The notes: generated by a model from the letters alone, not told the origin. Positions 33,685-44,119 are shown, counted from the stretch's first letter. The stretch is 64,000 nucleotides of DNA from Gammaproteobacteria bacterium (GCA_018824085.1 JAHJHI010000032.1:1-64000), one strand, 5' to 3'. Program-made: numbers and translations.

Positions 33685-34923
33685 TTGGCACGTAAAAGAA
33701 TCGTCGTAACCGGGATGGGCATCATTTCCCCGGTTGGCAACACCGTGGGGCAAGCCTGGGAGAACATCCTGGCCGCCAGGTCCGGTATCCGGAGCATCAC
33801 ACGCTTCGATACCACGGACTTTCCGGTACGGATCGCAGGCGAGGTGCGCGATTTCGACGTCGCCAACTATCTGTCTCCCAAGGAGGCGCGCCGCTTCGAT
33901 ACCTTCATTCACTACGGTATCGCGGCGGCGATGGATGCCATCAGCGATGCCGGACTGACGGCATCGCCTGCGGATGCGGAGCGTGTGGGGGTGTGCATCG
34001 GTTCGGGCATCGGCGGTTTGCCGATGATCGAGGAGACGCACAACGCCCTGTTGGCCGGTGGTCCGCGCAAGGTGTCGCCGTTCTTTGTTCCCGGATCAAT
34101 CATCAACATGATTTCCGGCATCATTTCGATCAACTACGGTTTCAAGGGCCCGAATTTTGCGACCGTCAGTGCGTGTGCGACAGCCAATCATTCGATTGGC
34201 GAGGCCATGCGGCTGATCGAATACGGTGACGCGGACGTGATGATTGCCGGGGGCGCCGAGTCGACGATCTGTCCGCTGGGCATTGCCGGGTTCGCATCGG
34301 CCAAGGCATTGTCGACCCGCAACGACGACCCGGAGAGCGCAAGCCGTCCGTGGGATGTCGGCCGGGACGGCTTTGTTCTGGGCGAGGGTGCTGGTGTGCT
34401 CGTGCTGGAAGAGTACGAATACGCCAAGGCACGGGGCGCACGCATCTACTGCGAGTTGTCCGGCTACGGAATGAGTGCGGATGCCCATCACATCACCGCA
34501 CCCAGTGAGGATGGCGAAGGCGCGGCGCGCAGCATGTCCAATTCGATGCGCAACGGCGGCGTGGCGCTCGACGAGATCGATTACATCAACGCGCACGGCA
34601 CTTCGACACCGCTTGGTGACATAGCGGAGACGGTGGCGGTCAAGCGCTGTTTCGGCGAGCATGCGAAATCGCTTTGCGTCAGCTCGACCAAATCGATGAC
34701 GGGCCATGCGCTGGGCGCTGCGGCGGGAATAGAGGCGATATTCACTGTTCTGGCCGTGCATCACCAGATCGCACCGCCGACGGCGAACCTGCGCGAACAG
34801 GACGCCAAGTGTGATCTTGACTATGTGCCTCTGGTGCCTCGCGAGATCCCGATTCGCGCCGCGATGTCGAATGCCTTCGGCTTCGGCGGAACCAACGCGA
34901 CACTGGTTTTCAAGCGCTTGTAA
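33685..34923 (+). CDS. fabF: 3-oxoacyl-ACP synthase II FabF
   Basis: The elongating condensing enzyme, 412 residues. Cys in TVSACATANHSIGEAM, His in NAHGTSTPLGD and in SMTGHALGAAAG, GFGFGGTNA-like AFGFGGTNATLV at the end. The start is TTG at 33685, read from CGGAG seven bases upstream and homology beginning ARKRIVVTGMG. Last fatty-acid gene of the operon. Confidence 0.97.
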   Translation: MARKRIVVTGMGIISPVGNTVGQAWENILAARSGIRSITRFDTTDFPVRIAGEVRDFDVANYLSPKEARRFDTFIHYGIAAAMDAISDAGLTASPADAERVGVCIGSGIGGLPMIEETHNALLAGGPRKVSPFFVPGSIINMISGIISINYGFKGPNFATVSACATANHSIGEAMRLIEYGDADVMIAGGAESTICPLGIAGFASAKALSTRNDDPESASRPWDVGRDGFVLGEGAGVLVLEEYEYAKARGARIYCELSGYGMSADAHHITAPSEDGEGAARSMSNSMRNGGVALDEIDYINAHGTSTPLGDIAETVAVKRCFGEHAKSLCVSSTKSMTGHALGAAAGIEAIFTVLAVHHQIAPPTANLREQDAKCDLDYVPLVPREIPIRAAMSNAFGFGGTNATLVFKRL

Positions 34924-34932
34924 GGTTGCGCG

Positions 34933-35421
34933 TTGAACCGCGACACGATCGCCGGTTTTGCGCGTGTGGACCTTGGGGGGTCACGTCTTTGCGACGTGGC
35001 CCTTTTGTTTTTGGTACTGCTGTCCTGCGTTCCCGTGGCGCTGCATCGCGATGCGCTGTCGTTTGCCTTGAGCGGCGCGGGGATGCTGGTCACTGCGCTC
35101 GCAGTGCGTCGTGCCCGACGCACCAATTATCTATTCAGTGCGGATGGTCTGGCGCTTGAATGCGGCATGAAGGGCTCACCGGCACTGAGCGGTCAACCGG
35201 TGGCAGCCCGCATGGGGCGTTGCTGGGTGTCGTTCACGGTGCGCCGTGGCAGCGGGCGCCGGCGCTCCTCGATACTGCTGTTCTCGGATCAGTTTTCCGA
35301 CGCGGCGGACTATCGCCGTTTCAGGCTGTGGCTGCGTTCAGCTCTTCGTGCTGACGAACCCGGCGGGGACGAAGGATGGTCGGGCTGGCGACGTTACTGG
35401 CGTCGGGATAGTCACGACTGA
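34933..35421 (+). CDS. YgfX-like small membrane protein
   Basis: A 162-residue protein with two adjacent hydrophobic helices ([19 protein letters not shown] and [18 protein letters not shown]), followed by a soluble basic part with [10 protein letters not shown] and [20 protein letters not shown]. This layout and the location between fabF and nadB/rpoE resemble the YgfX family, a membrane partner of SdhE in E. coli; sequence identity is low, so the name is tentative. It starts with TTG. Its last ~100 bases lie antisense to the nadB 3' end, so the two genes share coding DNA and transcripts collide. Confidence 0.65.
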   Translation: MNRDTIAGFARVDLGGSRLCDVALLFLVLLSCVPVALHRDALSFALSGAGMLVTALAVRRARRTNYLFSADGLALECGMKGSPALSGQPVAARMGRCWVSFTVRRGSGRRRSSILLFSDQFSDAADYRRFRLWLRSALRADEPGGDEGWSGWRRYWRRDSHD

Positions 35422-36937
35422 AATGCAGGCCGCGACTTTCGTGACGCTGCATGGCGCTGCGCACGATGAGGTGGGCTGTCATCACGAGATTGCGCAATTC
35501 GATCAGGTCGTTGCTGATGCGGAAATTGACGTAGTACTCCTCGATTTCGCGTTCCAGCAGACGGATCCGGTGCAAGGCGCGTTCGAGGCGCTTGTTGGTG
35601 CGAACGATGCCCACGTAGTCCCACATGAAACGACGCAGTTCGTCCCAGTTGTGGGCGATCACGACTTCCTCGTCGGCGTCTGTCACGCGGCTTTCGTCCC
35701 ACGCCGGCAAGTGTGGCGGTGCCACGGGCGAGCGCGACAGGATGTCCTGCGCCGCGGACTCCGCATAGACCAGGCACTCCAGCAGCGAATTGCTGGCGAG
35801 ACGATTGGCTCCGTGAAGGCCGGTGTAGGACGTTTCGCCGATGGCGTACAGACCGTCAACGTCCGTTCGTGCACGCTGATCCACCTTCACGCCGCCGCAG
35901 GTGTAATGCGCGGCAGGCACCACCGGTATCGGCTCGCGCGTGATGTCTATCCCGAGTTCGAGGCAGCGCGCGTGGATGTTGGGAAAGTGGCTGACCAGAA
36001 AGTCGGCGGGTTTGTCCGACACATCAAGATAGACGCAGTCGAGGCCGCGCTTCTTCATTTCGTAGTCGATCGCACGGGCCACGACGTCACGCGGCGCCAG
36101 TTCGGCTCGTTCATCGTGCGCCGGCATGAAGCGTTCGCCATCGGGCAGTCGCAACAGGCCGCCTTCACCGCGCATCGCCTCGGTGATGAGGAATGATTTC
36201 GCGTGCGGATGATAGAGGCAGGTCGGATGGAACTGGATGAACTCCATGTTGCCGACCCGGCAGCCCGCCCGCCAGGCCATGGCGATGCCGTCGCCGGTCG
36301 CTGTATCCGGATTGGTGGTGTAGAGATAGACCTTGCCGGCGCCGCCGGTTGCCAGCACCACGACGGGCGCGGCAAACGTGACGACGTGATCGGCTTCGAT
36401 ATCGAGCACGTAAGCGCCTACACACCCCAGTTCCGGGCGGCCGAGTTTCCAGCCGACGATGAGATCGACAGCGAGATGGCTTTCGAAAATGTGGATGTTC
36501 GCATGTGATCTGACCTGGCTGGTCAGTGTCGTCTGGATCGCCGAGCCGGTCGCATCATCGACATGAACGATGCGACGATGGCTGTGGCCGCCTTCGCGTG
36601 TCAGGTGGTAGCCAAGCGCGCTCCGTTCGTCGCGGGTGAAGGGCACGCCGCGCGATATGAGCCATTCGATGGCCTGGCGGCCGTGCTCGACGACGAAACG
36701 GGTGGCATCCGCGTCGCACAGACCGGCTCCCGCGACCAGCGTGTCGCGGATGTGGTGCTCGACCGAATCCTCGCTGTCCAGCACCGCCGCGACGCCGCCC
36801 TGCGCCCAGCTCGACGCGGAATCCTCGACGTGCTGTTTGGTGATCAGGGCCACGCTGCGGCCTGCCTCGGCAAGGCGCAGGGCCAGCGCCTGTCCGGCCA
36901 GTCCGCTACCAAGTACCAGAGCGTCGAATGTCTGCAC
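35321..36937 (-). CDS. nadB: L-aspartate oxidase NadB
   Basis: The flavoenzyme opening NAD synthesis, oxidising aspartate to iminoaspartate; 538 residues. FAD site [29 protein letters not shown]; substrate region [17 protein letters not shown]; active-site His-Arg in [19 protein letters not shown]. The C-terminal helical domain continues to 35321, overlapping the convergent ygfX-like gene by 101 bases. It starts with GTG at 36937. No nadA or nadC is adjacent. Confidence 0.95.
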   Translation of the reverse strand: MQTFDALVLGSGLAGQALALRLAEAGRSVALITKQHVEDSASSWAQGGVAAVLDSEDSVEHHIRDTLVAGAGLCDADATRFVVEHGRQAIEWLISRGVPFTRDERSALGYHLTREGGHSHRRIVHVDDATGSAIQTTLTSQVRSHANIHIFESHLAVDLIVGWKLGRPELGCVGAYVLDIEADHVVTFAAPVVVLATGGAGKVYLYTTNPDTATGDGIAMAWRAGCRVGNMEFIQFHPTCLYHPHAKSFLITEAMRGEGGLLRLPDGERFMPAHDERAELAPRDVVARAIDYEMKKRGLDCVYLDVSDKPADFLVSHFPNIHARCLELGIDITREPIPVVPAAHYTCGGVKVDQRARTDVDGLYAIGETSYTGLHGANRLASNSLLECLVYAESAAQDILSRSPVAPPHLPAWDESRVTDADEEVVIAHNWDELRRFMWDYVGIVRTNKRLERALHRIRLLEREIEEYYVNFRISNDLIELRNLVMTAHLIVRSAMQRHESRGLHFSRDYPDASNVASPTILRPRRVRQHEELNAATA

Positions 36938-37127
36938 GGGGAGTGAGCAGTTTCATGAGAAGGCCGCACTATATCGCAGCATGCCGCGCGCTGCGCTAGG
37001 CGTCGGGGCGGGCAGAGCCGGTCGGCAATGAAAGACCGGATGAACTTTGTGGACATCGCCCGGTCGATTGCAGCATGGACGCGATAATGAACCCCCTTCA
37101 AGTTGTTCCCAGGCCTGTGCGCTCGGA

Positions 37128-37133
37128 TATACT
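37128..37133 (+). promoter_or_regulatory. Candidate -10 element of the rpoE operon
   Basis: TATACT 58 bases before rpoE. The best -35-like hexamer, TTGTTC (37103-37108), is 19 bases away, so the pair is imperfect. I could not find a clear sigma-E-type (GGAACTT/TCTGA) promoter here. Confidence 0.4.
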
Positions 37134-37191
37134 GCGCGCCAGTTCAAAAGCTCTGCCCGTGAAAGAACCGGGCAGCAGAGCAACAGCACAG

Positions 37192-37791
37192 ATGAGCGAG
37201 CGAGAGGTAGACCAGTTATTGGTCGAACGCGCACAGCGCGGCGACAAACAGGCCTTCGGCCTGCTTGTCAGCAAGTACCAGCGCAAGCTCGGGCGATTGC
37301 TGTCGCGGCTCATCCGTGACCCCGCCGAGGTCGAGGATGTTGCCCAGGAAGCCTTCATCAAGGCCTACCGGGCATTGCCTTCGTTTCGCGGAGAAAGCGC
37401 GTTCTACACGTGGCTTTACCGGATCGGCGTGAATACGGCCAAGAATTATCTGGTGTCTCAGGGGCGCAGGGCCCCGACGAGCACGGAGTTCGATTCGGAA
37501 GAAGCCGAGAATTTTGACGACAGCGACAACCTCCGGGACAACAACACGCCCGAGCGGCTGCTGCTGACCAAGCAGATCGGCGAGACGGTGACGGCTGCAA
37601 TGCAGGCGTTGCCGGAAGAGTTGCGCACGGCAATCATGCTGCGTGAGCTGGAAGGCATGGCTTACGAGGAAATTGCCGCCGTGATGGAATGCCCGATCGG
37701 GACGGTGCGGTCACGCATCTTCCGCGCCCGTGAGGCGATTGCCGAGAAGCTGCGCCCGCTGCTCGATACGGCGCCCGACAAGAGGTGGTAA
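37192..37791 (+). CDS. rpoE: RNA polymerase sigma factor RpoE (sigma-E)
   Basis: The extracytoplasmic-stress sigma factor, 199 residues (family-typical). Region 2: DKQAFGLLVSKYQRKLGRLL and DPAEVEDVAQEAFIKAYRAL; region 4: LPEELRTAIMLRELEGMAYE, CPIGTVRSRIFRAREAI. I start at MSEREVDQLLVERAQ, the family N-terminus; an upstream in-frame ATG at 37075 is unlikely. It heads rpoE-rseA-rseB-rseC-mucD; RseA holds it inactive at the membrane. Confidence 0.95.
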   Translation: MSEREVDQLLVERAQRGDKQAFGLLVSKYQRKLGRLLSRLIRDPAEVEDVAQEAFIKAYRALPSFRGESAFYTWLYRIGVNTAKNYLVSQGRRAPTSTEFDSEEAENFDDSDNLRDNNTPERLLLTKQIGETVTAAMQALPEELRTAIMLRELEGMAYEEIAAVMECPIGTVRSRIFRAREAIAEKLRPLLDTAPDKRW

Positions 37792-37796
37792 CACGC

Positions 37797-38303
37797 ATGA
37801 ATGAGAATCTGAGCGCATTTGTTGATGACGAGCTTGATCAGCGCCTGTCCCAGCAATTGCTTGACCGCCTGCATGCCGATGCTGATCTGAGGGACGAGTT
37901 CGCCCTGCAGGTCATGATCGGTGATGCATTGCGCGGTGATGCCGGTCCGGGTGCAGGCTTCACGGCGTCCGTCATGAGCCGGCTTGACGATGAACCGACA
38001 GTGCTCGCGCCAGTTGCGCGCCGTCAGGCGTCCAGCGCACAGCGGTTCTGGATGCCGGCGGCAGCGGCGGTGGCCGGCGTTGCGCTGGTGTCGTGGCTGG
38101 GGCTGGACCTGATGTCGTCCGGCGAGCCGATGCAGGTTGCCACGGCAGCCGCTACGAATGCACCGGTTCAGGCGACTTCGCGTGTCGAGGCGCCGCTGCG
38201 TGCCTATCTGGTCGCCCATCAGGGGTATTCGCCCACCGGAAGCATGCAGGGCGTCGCGCTTTACGCGCGCGGGGTTTCGGATATCCAGAACGACGAACGT
38301 TGA
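37797..38303 (+). CDS. rseA: Anti-sigma-E factor RseA
   Basis: An inner-membrane anti-sigma factor, 168 residues. The cytoplasmic N-terminal domain (NLSAFVDDELDQRLSQQLLD) binds sigma-E; one transmembrane helix (FWMPAAAAVAGVALVSWLGL); a short periplasmic C-terminus is the site of regulated cleavage. Start at ATG 37797 behind AGAGGTGG. rseB starts on its last stop base. Confidence 0.92.
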   Translation: MNENLSAFVDDELDQRLSQQLLDRLHADADLRDEFALQVMIGDALRGDAGPGAGFTASVMSRLDDEPTVLAPVARRQASSAQRFWMPAAAAVAGVALVSWLGLDLMSSGEPMQVATAAATNAPVQATSRVEAPLRAYLVAHQGYSPTGSMQGVALYARGVSDIQNDER

Positions 38304-39274
38304 TGATCTTTCAAGCAGCCCGCCTGCTGGCATTCCTGCTGCTCGGCATCCCGCTTGCCTCGGCGCAGACGCAGTCCGAAGCGCTTGCCCTCATGAATCG
38401 CGCCGTGCAGGCGTCACAGCACACGGCCTACCTCGGCACCTTTGTCTATCAAAGCGGTTCCAGTGTCGAAACGTCGCGCATTGCCCACTATGTGGACGCC
38501 GACGGCAATTCGATCGAACGCCTGGAGGTCCTGGACGGCAGTCCGCGCGAGGTCGTACGCATCAACGACGAGGTTCGCTGCTACCTGCCCAAGGAAAAGG
38601 TCGTCATCGAGGACCGGCGCGGTTCGCGCAAGACCTTTCCGTCGCTGTTGCCGCAATCGGTCGGTGCGCTGACCGACTTCTACTCGGTCAGCAAGGGGCC
38701 TTCGGGGCGCGTCGCCGGATTTTCGGCCGAATCGGTCCTGCTGCAGCCGAAGGATGGTTTCCGCTACGGCTACGTGTTCTGGATCGAGGCAAAATCCGGG
38801 CTTCTGCTCAAGGCCCGCATGGTGAATGAACGCGGCGAGGCGATCGAGCAGTTCGCATTCGCCCAGTTGCAGATCGGCCTGCCGCTTACCCGCGACGATG
38901 TGCGCTCCCGCCTGGCGTCGCTGTCGGAAGGATGGACGGTGCACTCGGCCAATACGACATCCGGCCAGAATGTCGACGTAGGCTGGGCCGTGAGCAATGA
39001 CGTGCCGGGATTCCGGCAGGTTGCAGGGATGAAGAGGTCGCTCGGTCCTGATCGTCCCGACATGGTCCATATGGTCTTCTCCGATGGATTGGCAGCGATT
39101 TCCGTGTTCATCGAACCCTTCCGGAAGGAAGACGGTTCCTTTACCGGGCCGATGAAGCACGGCGCCGTCAATGTGTTCAAGCGCAGGGTGGCCGGTTACG
39201 TCGTCACTGCGCTGGGCGAGGTGCCGCCGCACAGCCTGCAGCGCATGGCCGAGGGTGTGGAGCAGAAACGCTGA
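38303..39274 (+). CDS. rseB: Periplasmic sigma-E regulator RseB
   Basis: A 323-residue periplasmic protein that shields RseA from proteolysis and senses mislocalised lipids. Signal peptide MIFQAARLLAFLLLGIPLAS with cleavage after SAQ. The large lipid-binding domain is recognisable from YLGTFVYQSGSSVETSRI; the small C-terminal domain includes VNVFKRRVAGYVVTALGEVP. Overlaps rseA and rseC by one base each. Confidence 0.93.
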   Translation: MIFQAARLLAFLLLGIPLASAQTQSEALALMNRAVQASQHTAYLGTFVYQSGSSVETSRIAHYVDADGNSIERLEVLDGSPREVVRINDEVRCYLPKEKVVIEDRRGSRKTFPSLLPQSVGALTDFYSVSKGPSGRVAGFSAESVLLQPKDGFRYGYVFWIEAKSGLLLKARMVNERGEAIEQFAFAQLQIGLPLTRDDVRSRLASLSEGWTVHSANTTSGQNVDVGWAVSNDVPGFRQVAGMKRSLGPDRPDMVHMVFSDGLAAISVFIEPFRKEDGSFTGPMKHGAVNVFKRRVAGYVVTALGEVPPHSLQRMAEGVEQKR

Positions 39275-39702
39275 TGGAAGTGCGGCAGGGTCTGGTGCGG
39301 CGCGTGTCGGACGGCATGGCCTGGGTCGAGATCGAACGCCAGGGTGGCTGCGGTCGATGCGCAGAGTCAGGCGGCTGCGGCCGCTCCTGCGAGGCGAACG
39401 CCGCAACCTACTGCCTGCCGGTCAAGCCGGACGTAGGCCCTGGTGACCGGGTGCTCGTGTCGGTTCCGCAGCGTGCGCCGCTCGTGGCGGCGCTGATGTC
39501 CTACGGTGTCGCGCTGGCGGCGCTGTTCTGCGGCGCTGTGACTGCCCGTCTCCTTGCCGGCGAATCCGATGCCGCCGTTGCGGCCGGTGCCGCGTGCGGA
39601 CTTGCGGCCGCCGTGTTCTGGCTGCGCCACGCCCGTGCCCGGGCGTCCCTTCTTCTTTCGGTTACCGGTCACGTCGACCGGGTTCATCCTTCAAAGCCAT
39701 GA
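39274..39702 (+). CDS. rseC: RseC/MucC-family membrane protein
   Basis: A 142-residue inner-membrane protein with a Cys-rich N-terminal part (QGGCGRCAESGGCGRSCEAN) that may bind a metal or cluster, and two transmembrane helices (ALMSYGVALAALFCGAVTA; AVAAGAACGLAAAVFWLRH). The family modulates sigma-E and is linked to electron-transfer complexes; the exact job is uncertain. Overlaps rseB by one base and mucD by four. Confidence 0.9.
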   Translation: MEVRQGLVRRVSDGMAWVEIERQGGCGRCAESGGCGRSCEANAATYCLPVKPDVGPGDRVLVSVPQRAPLVAALMSYGVALAALFCGAVTARLLAGESDAAVAAGAACGLAAAVFWLRHARARASLLLSVTGHVDRVHPSKP

Positions 39703-41138
39703 AATCGCTACTGACTGCGGCCCTGTTCGGGCTTTCTTCCGCATTTTCCTTCGTTGCGCCGGCCCAGGCGCAGCGTGAGCTGCCTGATTTCGCGGAGCTC
39801 GTCGCCCGCCAGGGACAGGCCGTCGTGAACATCAGCACCACGCAGCACGTCAAGGCGCGGGCCATGCCGCAGCTGCCACCGGGCATCGATGAAGATGATC
39901 CGATGTTCGATTTCTTCCGCCGCTTCATTCCGCAACAACCGGGCGCACCCGGCGCCGGTGCGCAGGACGCTCGCTCGCTCGGGTCGGGTTTCATCGTGTC
40001 GCCGGATGGCTATCTGCTGACCAATGCGCACGTTGTCGACGAGGCGGACGAAATCACGGTGAAACTGACTGACAAGCGCGAGTTCAAGGCGCGCGTGATC
40101 GGCGCCGACAAGCGCACCGACGTCGCCCTGCTCAAGATCGACGCCAGCAGCCTGCCGGTGGTCAAGTTCGGCGACGCGACGCAGCTGCGCGTGGGCGAGT
40201 GGGTCGTTGCCATCGGCTCGCCCTTCGGCTTCGAGAATTCGGTGACGGCAGGCATCGTGTCGGCCAAGGGCCGTTCGCTGCCGCAAGAGAATTTCGTGCC
40301 TTTCATCCAGACCGATGTTGCGATCAACCCGGGCAATTCCGGCGGCCCGCTGTTCAACATGCGCGGCGAGGTGGTTGGCATCAATTCCCAGATATACAGC
40401 CGCAACGGCGGTTTCATGGGGCTGTCGTTCGCCATTCCGATCGATGTCGTCATGGACGTGCAGGCGCAGTTGCGCGCGACCGGGCGTGTGCAGCGTGGCC
40501 GCATCGGCGTGGTTATCCAGGAGGTGACGAAGGAGTTGGCGGATTCTTTCGGAATGAAGCGCGCGGAAGGTGCGCTGGTCAGTTCCATCGAACCGCGCGG
40601 ACCGGCCGACAAGGCCGGCGTCGAGCCTGGCGATGTCATCGTCCGCTTCGGCGGCAACGTCGTGGAGAAGTCGGGCGATCTGCCGCGCCTCGTGGGCGGC
40701 ACCCGGCCGGGCACGACGTCGCAGGTACAGGTCTGGCGCAACGGCGCGCTGCGTGACATCCGGATCGACGTGGCCGAGCTGAACGATGACAGCATCGATC
40801 CGCGTCGCGGCCGGCGCAATGATGCGCCCGAAGCCAGGCCCAAGGCCAACCGTCTGGGCCTGGTGCTGTCCGAGCTGACGCCGCAACAGCGGCGCGAACT
40901 GAACGTCGACAGCGGGCTGCGCGTGGAAGATGTGACCGGCGGCGCGCGTTCCGAACTGCGTCCGGGTGACATCATCCTGGCGGTGATTGCGCGCGGCAAG
41001 CAGACGGCGGTCAGTACGCTGGAGCAGTTCAATGCGCTGCTGTCGAGCATGGAGCGCAAGGTGGGCATGACGGTTCTGGTGCGCCGCGGGGACAACCAGA
41101 CCTTCCTGACGTTGCGCGCGCCGGATGACAGCAAGTGA
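39699..41138 (+). CDS. mucD: DegP/MucD-type periplasmic serine protease
   Basis: A periplasmic HtrA-family protease/chaperone, 479 residues. Signal peptide MKSLLTAALFGLSSAFSFVA (cleavage AQA). Triad: His in LTNAHVVDEAD, Asp in KRTDVALLKID, Ser in NPGNSGGPLFN. Two PDZ domains follow (~280-370 and ~390-475). Last of the sigma-E operon, as mucD is in pseudomonads. It overlaps the glutaredoxin-like gene by four bases. Confidence 0.95.
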   Translation: MKSLLTAALFGLSSAFSFVAPAQAQRELPDFAELVARQGQAVVNISTTQHVKARAMPQLPPGIDEDDPMFDFFRRFIPQQPGAPGAGAQDARSLGSGFIVSPDGYLLTNAHVVDEADEITVKLTDKREFKARVIGADKRTDVALLKIDASSLPVVKFGDATQLRVGEWVVAIGSPFGFENSVTAGIVSAKGRSLPQENFVPFIQTDVAINPGNSGGPLFNMRGEVVGINSQIYSRNGGFMGLSFAIPIDVVMDVQAQLRATGRVQRGRIGVVIQEVTKELADSFGMKRAEGALVSSIEPRGPADKAGVEPGDVIVRFGGNVVEKSGDLPRLVGGTRPGTTSQVQVWRNGALRDIRIDVAELNDDSIDPRRGRRNDAPEARPKANRLGLVLSELTPQQRRELNVDSGLRVEDVTGGARSELRPGDIILAVIARGKQTAVSTLEQFNALLSSMERKVGMTVLVRRGDNQTFLTLRAPDDSK

Positions 41139-41392
41139 GTACCGGGGCGCGAGGACTGACAGTGTATCTGCGCCGCTGGTGCCACCTGTGTGACGACCTG
41201 CTGGCGGAGCTGTCGCCGCTCATCGAGTCCCACGGTGTCGTGGTGCATGAAATCGATATCGATGAACATCCCGAGTTCGAGGATGCGTATGGCGAGCATG
41301 TGCCGGTGCTGTGTGCCGATGACCGGGAGCTGTGCCGCCACCGCCTCGATGCGGGGGCGGTGCGGGCCTATCTGCTAGAATCGCCGGCTTGA
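41135..41392 (+). CDS. Glutaredoxin/thioredoxin-fold small protein
   Basis: An 85-residue thioredoxin-fold protein with a CxxC redox motif (YLRRWCHLCDDLLAEL) and a conserved cis-Pro region (EHVPVLCADD). The DUF836/glutaredoxin-like family commonly sits between mucD and lepA in betaproteobacteria. GTG start at 41135 inside the mucD stop. Partner unknown. Confidence 0.85.
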   Translation: MSTGARGLTVYLRRWCHLCDDLLAELSPLIESHGVVVHEIDIDEHPEFEDAYGEHVPVLCADDRELCRHRLDAGAVRAYLLESPA

Positions 41393-41419
41393 TCGCAAGG
41401 CTGGTCCGACCGACCAGAC

Positions 41420-41445
41420 AAGGGTGCTGCAGAAGCACCCTTTTT
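41420..41445 (+). terminator. Intrinsic terminator after the sigma-E operon
   Basis: AAGGGTGCT (41420-41428) pairs with AGCACCCTT (41434-41442), followed by TTTTT to 41445. A second hairpin, CTGGTC/GACCAG (41401-41417), precedes it. It separates the mucD transcript from lepA, though lepA begins only 22 bases later, so attenuation into lepA is possible. Confidence 0.85.
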
Positions 41446-41467
41446 AATTCCAGTTCCCACTCCGACG

Positions 41468-43261
41468 ATGCAGTTCATCCGAAATTTCTCCATCATTGCC
41501 CACATTGATCATGGCAAGTCCACGCTCGCGGATCGACTGATCCAGCGCTGCGGAGGGTTGTCGGATCGCGAGATGGAGGCGCAGGTGCTCGACTCGATGG
41601 ACCTTGAGCGCGAGCGCGGCATCACCATCAAGGCCCAGACGGCTGCGCTGCACTACAAGTCCAAGAGCGGTCAGGTCTATCAGTTCAACCTGATCGACAC
41701 GCCGGGCCACGTCGACTTCTCGTACGAGGTGAGCCGCTCGCTGTCCGCCTGCGAAGGTGCGCTGCTGGTTGTTGATGCGTCGCAGGGCGTCGAGGCGCAG
41801 ACGGTTGCCAACTGCTACACCGCGCTGGATCTGGGCATGGAAGTGGTGCCGGTGCTCAACAAGATGGATCTGCCGCAGGCGGATCCCGAGAACGCCAGGC
41901 AGGAGATCGAGGACGTGATCGGCATCGACGCGGCCGACGCCATTTCCTGCTCGGCCAAGACCGGCATGGGGATCGACGACATCCTTGAGATGGTCATCAC
42001 GCGCATTCCGCCGCCCAAGGGGGACCCGGCGGCGCCGCTGAAGGCGCTTATCGTCGACTCCTGGTTCGACAACTACGTCGGCGTCGTCATGCTGGTACGT
42101 GTCATGGACGGCACGCTGCGCCCGAAGGACCGCATGCTGCTGATGTCCAACGGCGCGCAGTACCAGTGCGACCAGGTCGGCGTGTTCACTCCGAAATCGG
42201 TGCAGAAGACCAGCCTGTCGGCGGGCGAGGTGGGTTTCATCATTTCCGGCATCAAGGAACTGAAGGTCGCCAAGGTCGGCGACACGATCACGCTGGCGGA
42301 CAATCGCGCAGCCGCGGCGCTGCCCGGCTTCAAGGAAATCAAGCCACAGGTGTTTGCCGGCCTGTACCCGGTGGAGGCGAGCGAGTACGACCAGTTGCGC
42401 GAGGCGCTGGAGAAGTTGCGCCTGAACGATGCATCGCTGCAGTACGAGCCGGAGGTGTCGCAGGCACTGGGTTTCGGTTTCCGGTGCGGCTTCCTCGGCA
42501 TGCTGCATATGGAAATCGTGCAGGAGCGCCTGGAGCGCGAGTTCGACATGGACCTCATCACCACCGCGCCGACCGTGGTCTACGAGGTGCTGATGAGCGA
42601 CGGCAGCATCGTCATGGTGGAAAACCCGTCCAAGCTCCCTGATGTGTCGAAGATCGCGGAGGTGCGCGAACCCATCATCAAGGCGGTCATTTTCATGCCG
42701 CAGGATTACCTCGGTGCGGTCATCACCCTGTGCGAGCAAAAGCGCGGCAGCCAGGTAAACATGCTCTATCACGGCCGTCAGGTGCAGCTGACCTACGACC
42801 TGCCGATGGCCGAGGTGGTGTTCGATTTCTTCGACAAGCTGAAGTCGGTGTCGCGTGGCTATGCGTCGCTCGATTACGAGTTCAAGGAATACCGCGCGGC
42901 CGACGTGGTCAAGCTGGATCTGATGGTGGCCGGCGAGAAGGTGGATGCGCTGTCCGTCATCGTGCACCGCGCGAGTGCGGCGCATCGCGGACGCGAGGTG
43001 GCGTCCAAGATGCGCGAACTGATACCGCGCCAGATGTTCGACGTGCCGATCCAGGCGGCGATCGGTGCGCACATCATTGCGCGCGAGACGATCAAGGCCC
43101 TGCGCAAGAATGTGCTGGCCAAGTGTTACGGTGGCGACATTTCCCGCAAGAAGAAGCTGCTGGAAAAGCAGAAGGCCGGCAAAAAACGCATGAAGCAGGT
43201 GGGCAATGTGGAGATTCCGCAGGAAGCCTTCCTTGCCGTGCTGCGTGTCGACGACAAATAA
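41468..43261 (+). CDS. lepA: Elongation factor 4 (LepA)
   Basis: A ribosome-associated GTPase, 597 residues. G1 [16 protein letters not shown]2 [12 protein letters not shown]3 [15 protein letters not shown]4 NKMDLPQAD. The unique C-terminal domain is present ([20 protein letters not shown]). First gene of a long housekeeping run with lepB 18 bases downstream, the common bacterial arrangement. Confidence 0.98.
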   Translation: MQFIRNFSIIAHIDHGKSTLADRLIQRCGGLSDREMEAQVLDSMDLERERGITIKAQTAALHYKSKSGQVYQFNLIDTPGHVDFSYEVSRSLSACEGALLVVDASQGVEAQTVANCYTALDLGMEVVPVLNKMDLPQADPENARQEIEDVIGIDAADAISCSAKTGMGIDDILEMVITRIPPPKGDPAAPLKALIVDSWFDNYVGVVMLVRVMDGTLRPKDRMLLMSNGAQYQCDQVGVFTPKSVQKTSLSAGEVGFIISGIKELKVAKVGDTITLADNRAAAALPGFKEIKPQVFAGLYPVEASEYDQLREALEKLRLNDASLQYEPEVSQALGFGFRCGFLGMLHMEIVQERLEREFDMDLITTAPTVVYEVLMSDGSIVMVENPSKLPDVSKIAEVREPIIKAVIFMPQDYLGAVITLCEQKRGSQVNMLYHGRQVQLTYDLPMAEVVFDFFDKLKSVSRGYASLDYEFKEYRAADVVKLDLMVAGEKVDALSVIVHRASAAHRGREVASKMRELIPRQMFDVPIQAAIGAHIIARETIKALRKNVLAKCYGGDISRKKKLLEKQKAGKKRMKQVGNVEIPQEAFLAVLRVDDK

Positions 43262-43279
43262 ACCGACTGGACTCCTACC

Positions 43280-44092
43280 TTGAATTTCGCACTGATACTT
43301 TTTGTGCTGTGTGTGGCCACAGGCATTCTGTGGGTGATGGACAAGCTGGTGTTTGCGCGCAAGCGCCCGGTCGGCGCGCCGGATCCATGGTGGGTGGAAT
43401 ACGGAGCCAGTTTCTTTCCGGTCATCATCGTCGTATTCACTTTGCGCAGCTTTCTGGTCGAACCGTTCCGCATTCCGTCGGGTTCGATGATTCCGACGCT
43501 GCTGGTCGGCGACTTCATCCTGGTGAACAAATACACCTACGGCATTCGCCTGCCGGTGCTCAACACCAAGATCGTGCCGATGAATGATCCGCAGCGCGGC
43601 GACGTGATGGTGTTCCGCTATCCGGCCGATCCGTCGGTTGATTACATCAAGCGCGTCGTCGGTCTGCCGGGCGACAAGGTCGCCTACGAAAACAAGCGCC
43701 TGACGATCAACGGCGTGGAAGTGCCGGCGACGCCGCGCGAGGATTACCTGCACAAGGATCGCGCCTACTACGCGAGCCAGTTCACCGAAACGCTGGGGGA
43801 TGTCGAGCACGCCATCCTGAATGATCGCGATGCGCGTGCCGACGTGCCGATGGCGCTGGATTTTCCGGGCCGCGAGAACTGTGTCTACAATCACGAAGGG
43901 GTGCGCTGCGAGGTGCCGGCGGGCCACTACCTGGTGCTGGGCGACAATCGTGACCAGAGTGCGGACAGCCGTGTATGGGGCTTCGTGCCGGACGAGAACA
44001 TCGTCGGCAAGGCCTTCTTCATCTGGTTCCACGCCGACAGCATCGTGCCGCCGAGCGGCATCGACTTCGGCCGCATCGGCAGCTTCAGGTAA
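43280..44092 (+). CDS. lepB: Signal peptidase I (LepB)
   Basis: An inner-membrane Ser-Lys protease removing Sec signal peptides, 270 residues. Two N-terminal transmembrane helices (FALILFVLCVATGILWVMDK; ASFFPVIIVVFTLRSFLV). Catalytic Ser69 in RIPSGSMIPTLLVGD; Lys124 in YIKRVVGLPGD; box E GDNRDQSADSRVWGFV. It starts with TTG at 43280. Confidence 0.96.
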   Translation: MNFALILFVLCVATGILWVMDKLVFARKRPVGAPDPWWVEYGASFFPVIIVVFTLRSFLVEPFRIPSGSMIPTLLVGDFILVNKYTYGIRLPVLNTKIVPMNDPQRGDVMVFRYPADPSVDYIKRVVGLPGDKVAYENKRLTINGVEVPATPREDYLHKDRAYYASQFTETLGDVEHAILNDRDARADVPMALDFPGRENCVYNHEGVRCEVPAGHYLVLGDNRDQSADSRVWGFVPDENIVGKAFFIWFHADSIVPPSGIDFGRIGSFR

Positions 44093-44119
44093 GCCGCACC
44101 TATACGGAGGAGGAAAGCG

